From positions 12,837,992-12,901,991 of the forward strand of contig NC_059372.1 in NCBI RefSeq assembly GCF_019703515.2: a stretch of 64,000 nt of DNA. The letters run 5' to 3'. This document shows positions 38,267-51,589 of this stretch, in pieces (the stretch's first letter is position 1; each line of letters starts with the position of its first letter). The position numbers and the translations under genes are program-made. A model generated the notes under the pieces. The model did no database searches. It was not told the origin of the DNA and was given only the letters and a program-made list of their open reading frames with translations. This stretch comes from Myxocyprinus asiaticus. Lineage: Eukaryota; Chordata; Actinopteri; Cypriniformes; Catostomidae.

Positions 38267-38381
38267 CTCAGACATGTTGACGCGGCCCTCCTGGAAAGAG
38301 CAGTCGTTGGCATTATGAGTACACATGTGCCGGTATTTACACCAGTGGCATGGAAAGGAGCCGTTCACACAAGAGAGACAC
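38267..38381 (-). CDS. plxna1: plexin-A exon E: PSI2 domain
   Basis: A 115-bp exon: one base plus 38 codons after a ttgtag acceptor. It encodes [20 protein letters not shown] and [18 protein letters not shown], the second PSI module with its regularly spaced cysteines. NGS is a possible N-glycosylation site. The donor is gtctgt, which has C and T at positions +3 and +4 and is weaker than the others in this gene, although +5 is G. Joining GAG to exon F (GAG TGT) gives SEECPQ, matching the SEDCPQ of other vertebrates, so the boundary is well supported. A long TG repeat begins about 30 bp below the donor in the intron. Confidence 0.91.
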
Positions 38382-38877
38382 CTACAAAAGGAGACAGGGA
38401 GAGAAAAAGGGTGATTATTCATGATTATCACAAAAGAAAATGACCAAAGAGCAAAGCTTAAAATTCATATGTTTAAACACTATACCACACAACTAATTTA
38501 CATCAGTTATACTGTGATTTATTCAAGAGTTGGTACCTCAATGTGAAAAAACCCAGAATGCCAGACACATCACAGACAACACTGATCTGTCAACTTTTAA
38601 CAAGTCGCACTGAAAACAAAGTTTTTTGTTTTTGGCACCACTCTGTAGGTTGGATCCATTGCTATGGTTACGAAGGAAGATTTTGTTGCAGTTTGGCAGG
38701 GGAGGACAAGGACGCTGATCTGTCCTCAAGTCTACAGTCATGTCTCAAAAAGTCATATCTGAGGAGCTGTGTGGGAGCAATTTCTTTTCTTGTATTCACC
38801 ACAAATTTTACAATAAATTGAGCTTGACAAAAGTGGTTACAACATCATGCAAAACAGAATAACAGAGTTTGCATATA
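38382..38877. other. Intron D-E sequence, nothing recognised
   Basis: No repeat end or exon identified beyond exon E. Confidence 0.4.
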
Positions 38878-39385
38878 TATACACCGATCAGCCACAACAT
38901 TAAAACCACCTGCCTAATATTGTGTAGGTCCCCCTCGTGCCGCCAAAACAGCGCCAACCTGCATCTCAGAATAGCATTTTGAGATGATATACTTCTCATC
39001 ATAATTGTACAGACCAGTTATCTGAGTTACCACAGACTTTGTCAGTTCAATCCAGTCTGGCCATTCTCTGTTGACCTCTCTCATCAACAAGGCATTTCTG
39101 TCCACAGAACTGCCACTCACAGGATGTTTTTTGTTTTTGGCACCATTCTGAGTAAATTCTAGAGACTGTTGTGCGTGAAAATCCCAGAAGATCAGCAGTT
39201 ACAGAAATACTCAAACCGGCCCGTCTGGCACCAACAATCATGCCACGGTCCAAATCACTGAGATCACATTTTTTTCTCCAATCTGATGGTTGATGTGAAC
39301 ATTAACTGAATCTCTTGACCCGTATCTGCATGATTTTATGCACTGCACTGCTGCCAAACGACTGGCTGATTAGATAATCGCATGG
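38878..39385 (-). mobile_element. Tc1-like element fragment, copy 3
   Basis: Starts TACACCGATCAGCCACAACA and carries, on the minus strand, the D-L-D-R-G-M-I-V-G-A-R-R-A transposase N-terminus and SRIYSEWCQKQKT (39047-39253). The right terminal repeat is absent: the sequence stops at GATAATCGCATG and meets an inverted copy. Confidence 0.75.
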
Positions 39386-39585
39386 ATGATTGTTGGTGCC
39401 AGACGGGCCAGTTTGAGTATTTCAGTAACTGCTGATCTTCTGGGATTTTCACGCACAACAGTCTCTAGAATTTACTCAGAATGGTGCCAAAAACAAAAAA
39501 CATCCAGTGAGTGGCAGTTCTGCGGATGGAAATGCTTTGTTGATGAGAGAGGTCAACAGAGAATGGCCAGACTGGTGTGAGTCAT
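39386..39585 (+). mobile_element. Tc1-like element fragment, copy 4, inverted relative to copy 3
   Basis: Encodes MIVGARRASLSISVTADLLG and SRIYSEWCQKQKT on the plus strand. It is a near-exact reverse complement of 39052-39242, producing two arms of about 190 bp around a 143-bp spacer. Confidence 0.8.
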
Positions 39586-40184
39586 GCCACCTTCATCAGG
39601 TATGATGAAGGTCACATGACCGAAACATTGTATTAATTTATTAAATTGTTTATTCGCAAGCAACAGCAGTGTGCAGGATTTAGTTTCTTGTTTACTTATC
39701 TCAGTTGTTTTTCCAACGCACCTACTGATAATTTGTCAGGTGTGCTGTGTTTTTTCTTTTTTTGTATATTCTAAATAAATTAAAATGTAATACATTTTTC
39801 TCTGCCTTTGAAACAAAATGTATTTTCTGCTGATGTAACCAAGGTACAGTAAATGAGTGGGGGAAAGTAGTATCAACCAATAATATTGTAGCCTACTTTT
39901 CACGATCCAATCAAATCTCAATTTATAAAATAAAGTCCACCCAAAATTATTTCCAGCTGAAAATCATTTCACTCAGAAATACATCACATTATGTACGTTA
40001 AATATGTTGCAAATGCCGTTTAATGTAGTATTTAAAAAATGTCCAGATTTTCTAATATATTAAAAATTATGCACGAGCATTTAATGACATATAATGTAAT
40101 CTTATGTAATGTGATTTATTGTACATAATGTGTTATTAAATGCTCTTACACAAGGAACAACATAATTTTATTAAACTTTTCAAT

Positions 40185-40660
40185 ATGTCAAGTTTAATAT
40201 AGTATGGTATGATAAAGTATAGTATAGTATAGTATAGTATAGTTTAGTATAGTATAGTATGGTGTGGTGTAGTGTAGTATAGCATAGTATAGTATGTTAA
40301 GTATGGTATAGTATTGTACATATTTAATGACACATTTTGAAATATTACTTAATGTAATATACATTACGTAATATTATATGCAATATACTGTACCTAATGT
40401 GTAATTAAATACTCTTGCAGAGGGAACAACATACTAATATTAACCAGCTTTTCAATAATTTTTTCAATAAAGTTTGTTATAGTATGGTATGACATAGTAT
40501 GGTATAATAAAGTATAGTATTGTATGATATGGTATGGTGCAGTATAGCATAGTATAACATTGCACAGTACTTTATGGTACAGTATGCTATAGTATGGCAT
40601 AATATAGTTTGGCATGGTATGGTTTGGTATGGTGTAGTACAGTATACTATGCAGAGTTAA
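40185..40660. repeat. TATAG-type pentanucleotide tandem repeat
   Basis: Degenerate copies of TATAG/TATGG in two blocks, 40198-40315 and 40475-40655. A short additional block lies at 41718-41763. Confidence 0.85.
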
Positions 40661-43084
40661 TGCAGGGTCAAAAATGGTCTTCGGTGTAGAATGATGTATA
40701 TGGTCATCCTCATGCTCAAAGTTGGTTTATTACATAATTGCCTTTAATTAATATATAATAATTAGTTAATTGCATTTCATGTTTACATTAGATATGGGTT
40801 ATTGTTCATCAAGTATATGGAACCTTTTGAATTCAACGCAGAATGATTTTAATTAAGGTGCTATGTGAAATCAAACTAAACTTAATTTAATTTAATTTAA
40901 TTAACACCTTATTTATTTAATTTATTTTTTAGAAAGACTAGCTACATTGACCTAACCAGAGAAATTAGTAGCCATCCATGGTCTTACCAATGCTTATGGC
41001 AATGCACTGTAAATATAAGGGCAAGTACATAAAGGGGTTTAAAGTCTGGACCTCTAAGACTTATCGACAATTTATGGACAAAGAATTGTCTAATAAATGT
41101 TCTGTTCCAATGATGTTTGATATTAGGAAATAATCTGGCCTTATTTGCCTTCAGATGTTCCTAAAGATTACTTGAATTATTAGAAGCCTGATGAAAAGAA
41201 AACCTGTTATATCTATTATGGAACAGGAAACAAACATTTTTACTAGCACAGTCCCAACTCAGTAAAGTCTTCTACTCATGGGAACTGTCAGAATATTATA
41301 AATAGTCTAGAATTTATTAACAAAAACTATTTATTTTGCCTTTAAATTATTAAATATATTAGCCTAAACACATTTAGAAAATTTAACTACAAATACAAGA
41401 GTACAAATTTAATACCACAGTTACTGCAATAAAATCGTTATCAATTTTAGTAAGGGTGATGTTGTATATTTGAAAAACCTTTATTTTGCTGCATGTCAAA
41501 ATAATTCAGCAGAGTGGATCCCTTGTGCAAGTGGTTCTGTGATGGCCCGCCCGAGTTGCGCCACACTCACACAAAAACCAGGCTTCAGTCGTGCTGCATA
41601 AACACACGTCCCAGATGAGAAGCTTATGTAGCGCGTATAAAGCGCAGATCGAGAGATGAATATCAACCATTTTGTTTGACCGGCAAAAAAATTGCAATGC
41701 AGGAAAAACCCTGGTGTGGTATGTTATAGTATAGTATGGTATGATGTAGTATAGTATAGTATGTAGGGTTGCAACCCATCCCGTAAAATATGGGATCGTC
41801 CCGTATTTAAATTTAGATTTGTCTACGGTGGGTAAAGTGGGTAACCATCTGAAAAGTCTACATATTTTGCTAAAACAGTGGAGGGTATGGTAAGGGACAG
41901 TCTGAATACGTCAGCCAGAAACATCACCACCTCACCAACACAACCCAACCCCTACAAAGCCAAAACATAGTAACTGCAACACTGAAACTAAGAAAATGGC
42001 TTTAAAATGTTTAATTGATCCAAAAGTTTATTATAAAATAACCTCACACCATTTTGAGCCAAATTTGTCACAGGACAGATTGTAGTCTAAGAGACCCAAT
42101 TTTGGACATAACTCAATTGAGACAAAATGTGTAGTTACTGTGCTCTGGCTTTGCAGGGCGGTATCATATTATTAAGTATAAACCATACAGAATAACTTTC
42201 ACAGTATTATAAAGACACTCACTGTGAGCTCCATGTAGCGCACTGCACCCAAATTCTCAGACACCCAACGCTTTTCAGATATCATGAAAGGGCTTCTGCT
42301 GTCTGTGAGAGCGTTACAAAGAGGCGAGAAGTGCGCTCTACCACTCTCCCCCTGTCCATGCCAAATGTTCAAAGGCTTATGCTCACGTCCACTGCTGGTG
42401 CATGATAAAGCTTTTTCCTCATGCTGCCCTGACTACATGAGACACAAGAGCTTGTGAATTAAAGGGCTAGCCAAACCCGAGGATGAGAAATGGAGAGATT
42501 CTGGAGAAAGAATAAGAGAAAAAGAGGATGTAAAGAAAAAGAGAAAAAGAGAGAAAGCACGAAACAACAAAAAGTAATGGAGAACAGACCAGAAGAGAGG
42601 AAGAGAGGAGTATAGAAAAAAACACAGGAAGAGGGTGGAGAAAAGGGGTGAGAAAATAAGAGAGGGAAAGGAATATGAGAAAAAAGAGAGAGAGAGAGAC
42701 AGATAGAGAGAGACAGAGGGGCATCGGAAAGCATCCACTAATGAATGTCACATTTGGAGGAAGGCACACTTTGATCTTACTTCCTGACGAGAGTCCTACA
42801 TTAAGCTACAACACATCTCATCGCTGCTAACACTCACCTCAAAAGCGGCGTGTCATCCTCCTTAATTTGAATACTTTGACACAACAAACTATTCTGGGAA
42901 TTTCCATCTATGATTATTTATTTTTTTAAAAGGGCCATATTCTACACTTTGGTAGCATTTTTTCCTCCTGAGGTCCCCTTGAAATATTAAACAAGGTATA
43001 TTACAGCAAAATCAGCCATAATTTAGTTTGCATGACAATTTTCCACTCTCACTGACCTTAAACAGGATGTTCAGTCTACTGTAA
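40661..43084. other. Intron D-E sequence, repeat fragments only
   Basis: The left end of a GGGTTGCAACCC-type DNA element starts at 41766 (related to 51816-52495) but has no matching right end. A purine-rich stretch lies at 42480-42725. No exon recognised. Confidence 0.45.
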
Positions 43085-43330
43085 CTTTAAAGGAATGTTT
43101 CGGGTTCAGTTTAGCTCAATCAACAGCATTTGTGGCAAAATGTTGATTACCACAAAATAGATTTTTGACTCGTCTCTCATTATTTTAATGATAAATAATT
43201 TATATATAAAAATATACAAAATTGTTGTTATAATAAGGCACTTACAATGGAAGTAAATGGAGCCAGATCATAAACATTAAAATACACAGTTTCCAAAGTA
43301 TAGTCTGCATGGAATGTGCTTATAGATAGA
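43085..43330 (+). mobile_element. MITE fragment of the GGAATGTTTCGGGTTCA family
   Basis: Includes TAGCTCAATCAACAGCATTT, TGTTGATTACCACAAAA and GGCACTTACAATGGAAGTAA blocks known from an abundant fish element. Right end not found. Non-coding. Confidence 0.5.
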
Positions 43331-43562
43331 ACATTAAATACATCCAAGGATAGATGTAATCTGTACACAGGTTTGGGGAGTAACGGAATACACGTAACGG
43401 GATTAAGTATTTAAAATACAAAATATTAGTATCGGAATTCTACTATGTTGGCAATCAGAATAGTTATATTAAAAAAGTATTTTGATTAATGATGAGATTA
43501 CTTTGCATTTTATTGTCATTTATTTCATTACATTTTCAGTCTGCTTTGTTGGAATACATCTA

Positions 43563-44804
43563 CACTGCCAGGCCAAAAAAAAAAGTCGCCGTTTAAGTAT
43601 TAAAAGATACGTAAGAGCCTATGACTGGATCATTATTGCAGTGATTAATATGTTTCAGCTGGTAACAATTCTTTTAACCCTAACTGATGCAGTGTGTAGC
43701 TTCTCATTTCTTAAACAACCATGTCAGACGATGCATCCTGTGGTCGTGGAATTTTCTTTTACTGTGTTTCAGAAGGGGCAAATTATTGGCCTGCATCAAG
43801 CAAAGAAAACAGCTAGGAGATGGCTAAAATCACTGGAATTGGGTTAAGAACAGTCCAACGCATTATTAAAACCTGTAAGGACAGTGGTGAACCGTCAGCT
43901 TCGTGGAAGAAATGTGGTCGGAATTGTTTTTTTTTTTTTTAATGATCGTGATCGAAGATCACTAAAACGCTTGAAGTCACATCGTAAAAAAATTTACAGT
44001 AGAACTCACGGCTATGTTCAATAGTGAAAGTAAGAGTATTTCCACACACAAAATGCAACGAGAATTTACAGGATTGGGACTAAACAGCTGTGTGGCCACA
44101 AGAAAGCCACTTGTTATTGAGGCTAATTTTGTTAGTGAGACTTCAATTTGCTAGGGAGCATAAATATTGGGCTGTGGAGCAATGGAAAAAGGTCAAGTGT
44201 TCTGATGAGTCCAGATTTACCCTATTCCAAAGTGATGGACGTGTCAGGGTAAGAAGGGAAGCGCATGAAGCAATACACCCGTCATACATAGCGCCCACTG
44301 TACAAGCCTCTGGAGGCAGTGTTATGATCTGGGGTTGCTTCAGTTGGTCAGGTCTAGGCTCAGCAACACTACACGGCAATAAAATGAAGTCAGCTGACTA
44401 ACTGAATGTACTGAATGAACAGGTTAACCCTTCAATGGATTATTTCTTCCCTGACGGCACGGGCATATTCCAGGACGATAATGCCAAGATTCATTGGGCT
44501 CAAATTGTGAAAGAGTGGTTCAGGGAGCATGAGGAGACATTTTCACACATGAATTGGCCACCACAGACTCCTGACCTTAACCCCATTGAAATTCTTTGGG
44601 ATGTGCTGGAGAAGACTTTACGGAGTGTTTGACTCTCCCATCATCAATACAAGATCTCGGCCAAAAATGTATGCAACTCTGGATGGAAATAAATGTTGTT
44701 TGACATTGCATACGGTTGTTGAAACAATGCCATGACGAATGCGCACCGTAATCAAAGCTAAATGCGGTCCAACAAAATATTAGAATATTTCTGGCCAGGC
44801 AGTG
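43563..44804 (+). mobile_element. Tc1-like transposon, copy 2, uninterrupted
   Basis: A 1242-bp element with ends CACTGCCAGGCCA and TGGCCAGGCAGTG flanked by TA at 43561-43562 and 44805-44806. It aligns throughout with copy 1 at 16724-20423 but lacks both nested insertions, so it shows the empty sites. The transposase reads in pieces separated by frameshifts near 43820 and 43930 (a poly-T run) and a stop near 44401. Confidence 0.9.
43735..44632 (+). pseudogene. Tc1-like transposase with DD36E spacing (copy 2)
   Basis: The N-terminal part has VFQKGQIIGLHQAKKT. The middle frame (44090-44401) has VEQWKKVKCSDESRFTLFQS with the first catalytic aspartate, then PTVQASGGSVMIWGCFSWSG. The last frame (44435-44632) has [20 protein letters not shown] and [18 protein letters not shown]. 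Between the aspartate of the D-N pair and the glutamate of PIE I count 36 residues, whereas classical Tc1 has 34. A DD36E group (called Incomer) has been described in animals. All three catalytic residues are present, but the frame is broken, so the copy is not functional. Confidence 0.83.
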
Positions 44805-46071
44805 TATATAAATGATGTGATCCGATAAGGGTTTGAACAGCACTGAAACACTTTCTTATGATGTCTTGCATTCATACGAGCGGAAAAAGGGGGCTTTCAC
44901 ATTGTTATGAGTGAAAAGGTGGATATTTTAGGCCTGTCACGATAATTATATTATCGAGTTATCGTACGATATATATGGACATGACCTCAATAATTTTTGC
45001 TGACCTCGATATTGCCCATTGTGTGTACATGCATGTTTGTTTACATAAGAATGAATGTCACCAACATTTTAGCCAGTCGCACTGCTTTTGTCCTCAGCTA
45101 CACACACACACAGAGAGAGAGAGAGTGGAGAGCAACAGGTGAAGATTACACGTCAGGGCTCTTGTCCAGGACAAGTGGAAATTTTGAATGGGCAAGTTAA
45201 AGAGAATTTTACTTGCCCGACCGGACAAGTAGCCTGATTAAAATCTCAATAACGAATGTTAGCTCAATAGCGTGGGACTGCGGGGATTGAGCACAATTTT
45301 AATCATTCCCGCATGTTTCGCTTTCAAAATGCAGGGAATTCCCTCTATCACGTCGCCCTCTCTCCCTCTTGCCTTCACTCGTGGTGCAGCGTTCAGCAGC
45401 TTGTGAGTGCACGTGGTGCACGTACAGTATCTACTGAACTTTAGATTTTACATATATAAACGGGTATAAACCTGTTAATTGGACATGCGAATGGTGTTGT
45501 ACCACGTCTCTATAAGCGAGTGATGTGATAAAACTATTGCTCCTGTTTATAATCAACAAAGCTGTTTTCATTGCCAGCGCCAATGTTGGAGAAATCTAAT
45601 TTTGTCTCGTCACATCGTGACACTCCCTCATGAAACAGCAAGAAAGGCAGAAATAGCAAAAACGCTGCGTAATAATACCATCTGTAGAGTTAAGAGAAAC
45701 ACTTAAAACAGACTTACGCCCGTTATATCTCTCATCTTTCTAGCGCTCCATCTAATGTATGTATCCGAGGTATGTTCTCTGCAATGTGAATCAGTCAATT
45801 TTGTCCAAAGGAGTTTACATGGTCAGTGTTCCAATATTGCTTATTAGATTAGTCACCTAAAAATATTGCAGAATCCTAAATATTTCCAATTCATTCTATG
45901 GCATAAGGTTTTTTTAAATTATTATTTACAAGTTTAAAATAGATTTTGAATCCCAGATTTTCAATGTAGACTCAGCTCAGACTTTTGAACCCCACTATAC
46001 CCAACAATGACAATGATGAAGCTTACGAGACAGGAAACCAGCTCAACAGACCATCATGAACTGCATGGTGC
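44805..46071. other. Intron D-E sequence, hAT-like fragments
   Basis: GGCCTGTCACGATAATTATA at 44932 resembles a hAT-derived end. TTACTTGCCCGACCGGACAAG near 45210 is a repeat-like block I cannot name. No exon recognised. Confidence 0.4.
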
Positions 46072-46083
46072 CACACACACACA

Positions 46084-46117
<34 letters not shown>

Positions 46118-46118
46118 G
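46072..46118. repeat. CA microsatellite
   Basis: CA run with one TACA interruption. Confidence 0.95.
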
Positions 46119-49079
<2,961 letters not shown>

Positions 49080-49264
49080 CCAGCGTGGTCATGTAAATTA
49101 CAACAGTTTTAAACTGTAAAATTTACATTTTGTTCTGTAAAGTTGTTAACATTTGTACTGTATTTTTTACATAATTATTCTGGCAACCACAGCTGCCATT
49201 TTCAGTGGCCACTAACAAGCAGAAGAAGGGTTTGAAGGTGTATGTGTGTGAGAGAGTGTCTCAC

Positions 49265-49418
49265 CCTGGTTGCGAGTGATGGGAGCGATCTCCCGTCCGG
49301 AGGGGGACAGACAGTAGATGCGTCCCCCCATGATGTGTCCTTCCGTCTCAGTGTAGTCCTCAAACGAGCAGTTAACTCCCGCAGCCAGAGTAGGGACGTT
49401 CTGAGCTTGAAGAACCAG
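49265..49418 (-). CDS. plxna1: plexin-A exon C: IPT1 domain
   Basis: A 154-bp exon between a tcacag acceptor and a gtgaga donor, encoding 51 codons plus one base. It carries [20 protein letters not shown] and later [20 protein letters not shown], the paired-cysteine beta sandwich of the first IPT (immunoglobulin-like, plexin, transcription factor) repeat. NCSF is a possible N-glycosylation site kept in the family. The final G combines with GT of exon D to make the glycine of QGDKRVV. Sequence is open throughout and closely matches vertebrate plexin-A1 as recalled. It is in close order with exons A and B, while the next intron is filled mostly by a repeat. Confidence 0.91.
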
Positions 49419-49646
49419 CTGTGAGACACAGAGCAATGTCAGAAAGACAGAGAAGGAGACAGAGAGAGACAGAGGAAGACAGACATGGTGACAAAAAAAC
49501 ACAGATGGACAGAAAGACACATAGACAAAGAAAGACAGAAAGAGAGAAAAACAAAGACCTATCAAACTATTTTAACAGCATAAAGGTGTTAAAACCAAAT
49601 ACCATGATATTTTTTTCACTTACTATGCAAAAACACACACTCATAC

Positions 49647-49770
49647 CTGAACTTCAGACATGGTGACTGAAATATTGTTGGGCTGGACTGTGAGTCTGAC
49701 GCACTGCTCTAGTTTGGAAGCAAAGCGCTGGGGTTCATCAGCTCTCTCACAGCGGTCCTTACGAGAACAA
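49647..49770 (-). CDS. plxna1: plexin-A exon B: end of PSI1 and start of IPT1
   Basis: A 124-bp exon between an attcag acceptor and a gtatga donor: one base plus 41 codons. It continues PSI1 with [20 protein letters not shown] and then enters the first beta strand of IPT1 with [20 protein letters not shown]. The NNIS sequence is a possible N-glycosylation site. Cysteines of the CSRKDRC motif complete the PSI1 disulphide set begun in exon A. The [11 protein letters not shown] string is the clearest discriminator in favour of plexin-A1 over A2 or A4, judged from memory of the family. The exon ends at a codon boundary before exon C. Confidence 0.9.
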
Positions 49771-50064
49771 CTGAATACACACACATAGAAATATCACTCA
49801 GTAGGAGCAACAGGTCTATTAAAATCAATTTCTAAGAATAAATCAACAAGAGAGCTCAAAGCACTGTTTATTTTTTGGTTGCACTAGAGGTCTGCTACCC
49901 TACCTGCGCCCGATGGGACCCCAACCTCGTGTTTCAGGTCAGATTTGGGTACGTTTTTCAAGTACTGTATAACTTCAGGTTTGGTTCAAGTTTGTATTTG
50001 TAATTAATAAAAAAGAAAAATTATTTTAATTACTATACTGTATATAGGGATATATACGAATTTG

Positions 50065-50205
50065 GGGCTGTTCTCACTGAACATGATATTGCGTGCATCT
50101 ACGCTGTTTTTAATTGCTTTTTTCTATGTAAATGCGTGCTGGACGGACGTCTTTTACCGTTGCTCAGTGTCTCGCTGTCAACTTAAAAAGATTCTAACTT
50201 TTTAT
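50065..50205 (+). mobile_element. MITE of the GGGGCTGTTC family, truncated copy
   Basis: Starts GGGGCTGTTCTCACTGAACA and contains TTTTTCTATGTAAATGCGTG and GACGGACGTCTTT. The right half is missing. It lies in the intron between exons A and B. Confidence 0.6.
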
Positions 50206-50941
50206 TTTCCTGCAGGTATCACAAAGATTCAACATTCTTAAGAAGTTCAGGTTGCAAAAAAGACTTCATGTGACTATTGCACATGATTCCAGATTGTTTT
50301 TCACCCAGTATAGTTTTGGCACTGGATAAACGCTAAGCCAGTTTTTTTTTTTTCTTTTTCTCTTTTGCTCTGGTGTGCTAAAGGTACGCCATGCCTTGTT
50401 TAAGCTGTGCATATTTACTGTTAGGAATGTTGCCTATGATGTTTAAATAAAATACAGCCTATTGCAACAAATGTACTTGTTTGGACAATGAATTACAAAT
50501 AGAGTGAGCGATTTCGGGTTTGGGCATACAATTTTACAGTACCAATCAGTTTGGTTCAGGTCACACGGTCTCAGGTATGGGCTGAGTTCAGCCCTTTGTA
50601 AGACATTTGTCCCCTAGTGTGTGCTAATTGTGACAAAACCTCGATTTGGGGACATTTTGGGATGCCCCCATTTTGAAATAAATAATACATAAATAAATTA
50701 TTATTTTTTTTTAAATAGTATTTACTAAATAATACGTTTTTCATGTTCATTATTCTAAAAATGCAAAAAAATAAATAAAAAAAAATACATTATTTCAGAG
50801 GTATGGTCAGGGTGTGGGTTAGTCTATAGTAATTATAATTAGGTAATATAAAAACAATAGAAGTCTACGGTATACACCCATTTAGCATAAGGAAGCATGC
50901 GAGTATATGAGCAGCTGTAGGGTCACAGTGCAGATACTCAC

Positions 50942-51042
50942 ACATTGTGTAGGACACACCAGCCGCAGTGTGGATCACCAGATTCCAAACATTCATTACA
51001 GGTGCTATACTGCTCACAGCTCTCAACTGGCACCCTACTCAC
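50942..51042 (-). CDS. plxna1: plexin-A exon A: PSI1 cysteine-rich domain
   Basis: A 101-bp exon after a ctgcag acceptor, ending GT before a gtgagt donor. It encodes 33 codons plus two bases. The peptide begins [12 protein letters not shown], the usual plexin junction between the sema propeller and the first PSI domain, and includes the cysteine pattern [22 protein letters not shown] domains are small disulphide-linked modules that place the sema domain relative to the stalk. The reading frame is open and enters at phase 0. The two trailing bases join the first T of exon B to give valine. The preceding sema exon was not found to the right and must lie outside the window. Confidence 0.9.
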
Positions 51043-51195
51043 CTGCAGACATAAACACACACAGACATGCAGACAGATTAGAGAAAGATCTGATGATCAA
51101 CCTGCTTTCAGAGTGTAATGTGATATCTCAGCAATGCAAGACCGAAGTTGCCAATTTCACCAACACAACTGACACACATTTTACTCATTCACTCA

Positions 51196-51332
51196 CAAAT
51201 TTACATTCAGACATTTGACAGACAATTTTATCCAAAGCGACTAAACATTTTATCAGAATGTGTGTTCCCTTGGGACTGAACATGTGACCTTAGCATTGCT
51301 AGCACCATGCTCTACCAGTTGAGCTACAAGAG
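51196..51332 (-). mobile_element. tRNA-derived SINE, minus strand
   Basis: On the minus strand the head reads TGTAGCTCAACTGGTAGAGC (A box) and later GTTCAGTCCC (decayed B box), followed by GTCGCTTTGGATAAAATTGT-type body and CTGTCAAATGTCTGAATGTA-type tail. This is a common teleost SINE, not a working tRNA gene: the acceptor stem does not close and the B box is mutated. Confidence 0.75.
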
Positions 51333-51507
51333 TCTAAAGCACAATCTGCATTTTTCAAATGTCAAGCAGAGAGAACAGCTGGTTGAAACACAGAGAAATA
51401 TTGCAAACCACCTACACATATCTGCTTTTATATAGTGTCATTCAGGTTTTATGATGACAACGCTTGACTGACACTTAATCAGCTCTCAGGTGACTCAATG
51501 GCTAAAA

Positions 51508-51509
<2 letters not shown>

Positions 51510-51541
<32 letters not shown>
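51510..51541. repeat. Poly-T tract
   Basis: Thirty-two consecutive T. Confidence 0.95.
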
Positions 51542-51542
<1 letters not shown>

Positions 51543-51589
51543 GCAGCATGAGTAAATTCCCAACATTCCCAAGGCTGTTCCAAACAGTA

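Noticed and set aside
40185..40660. Regular short repeats that could suggest a CRISPR array
   Set aside because: Five-base units without spacers in a vertebrate genome; a microsatellite.
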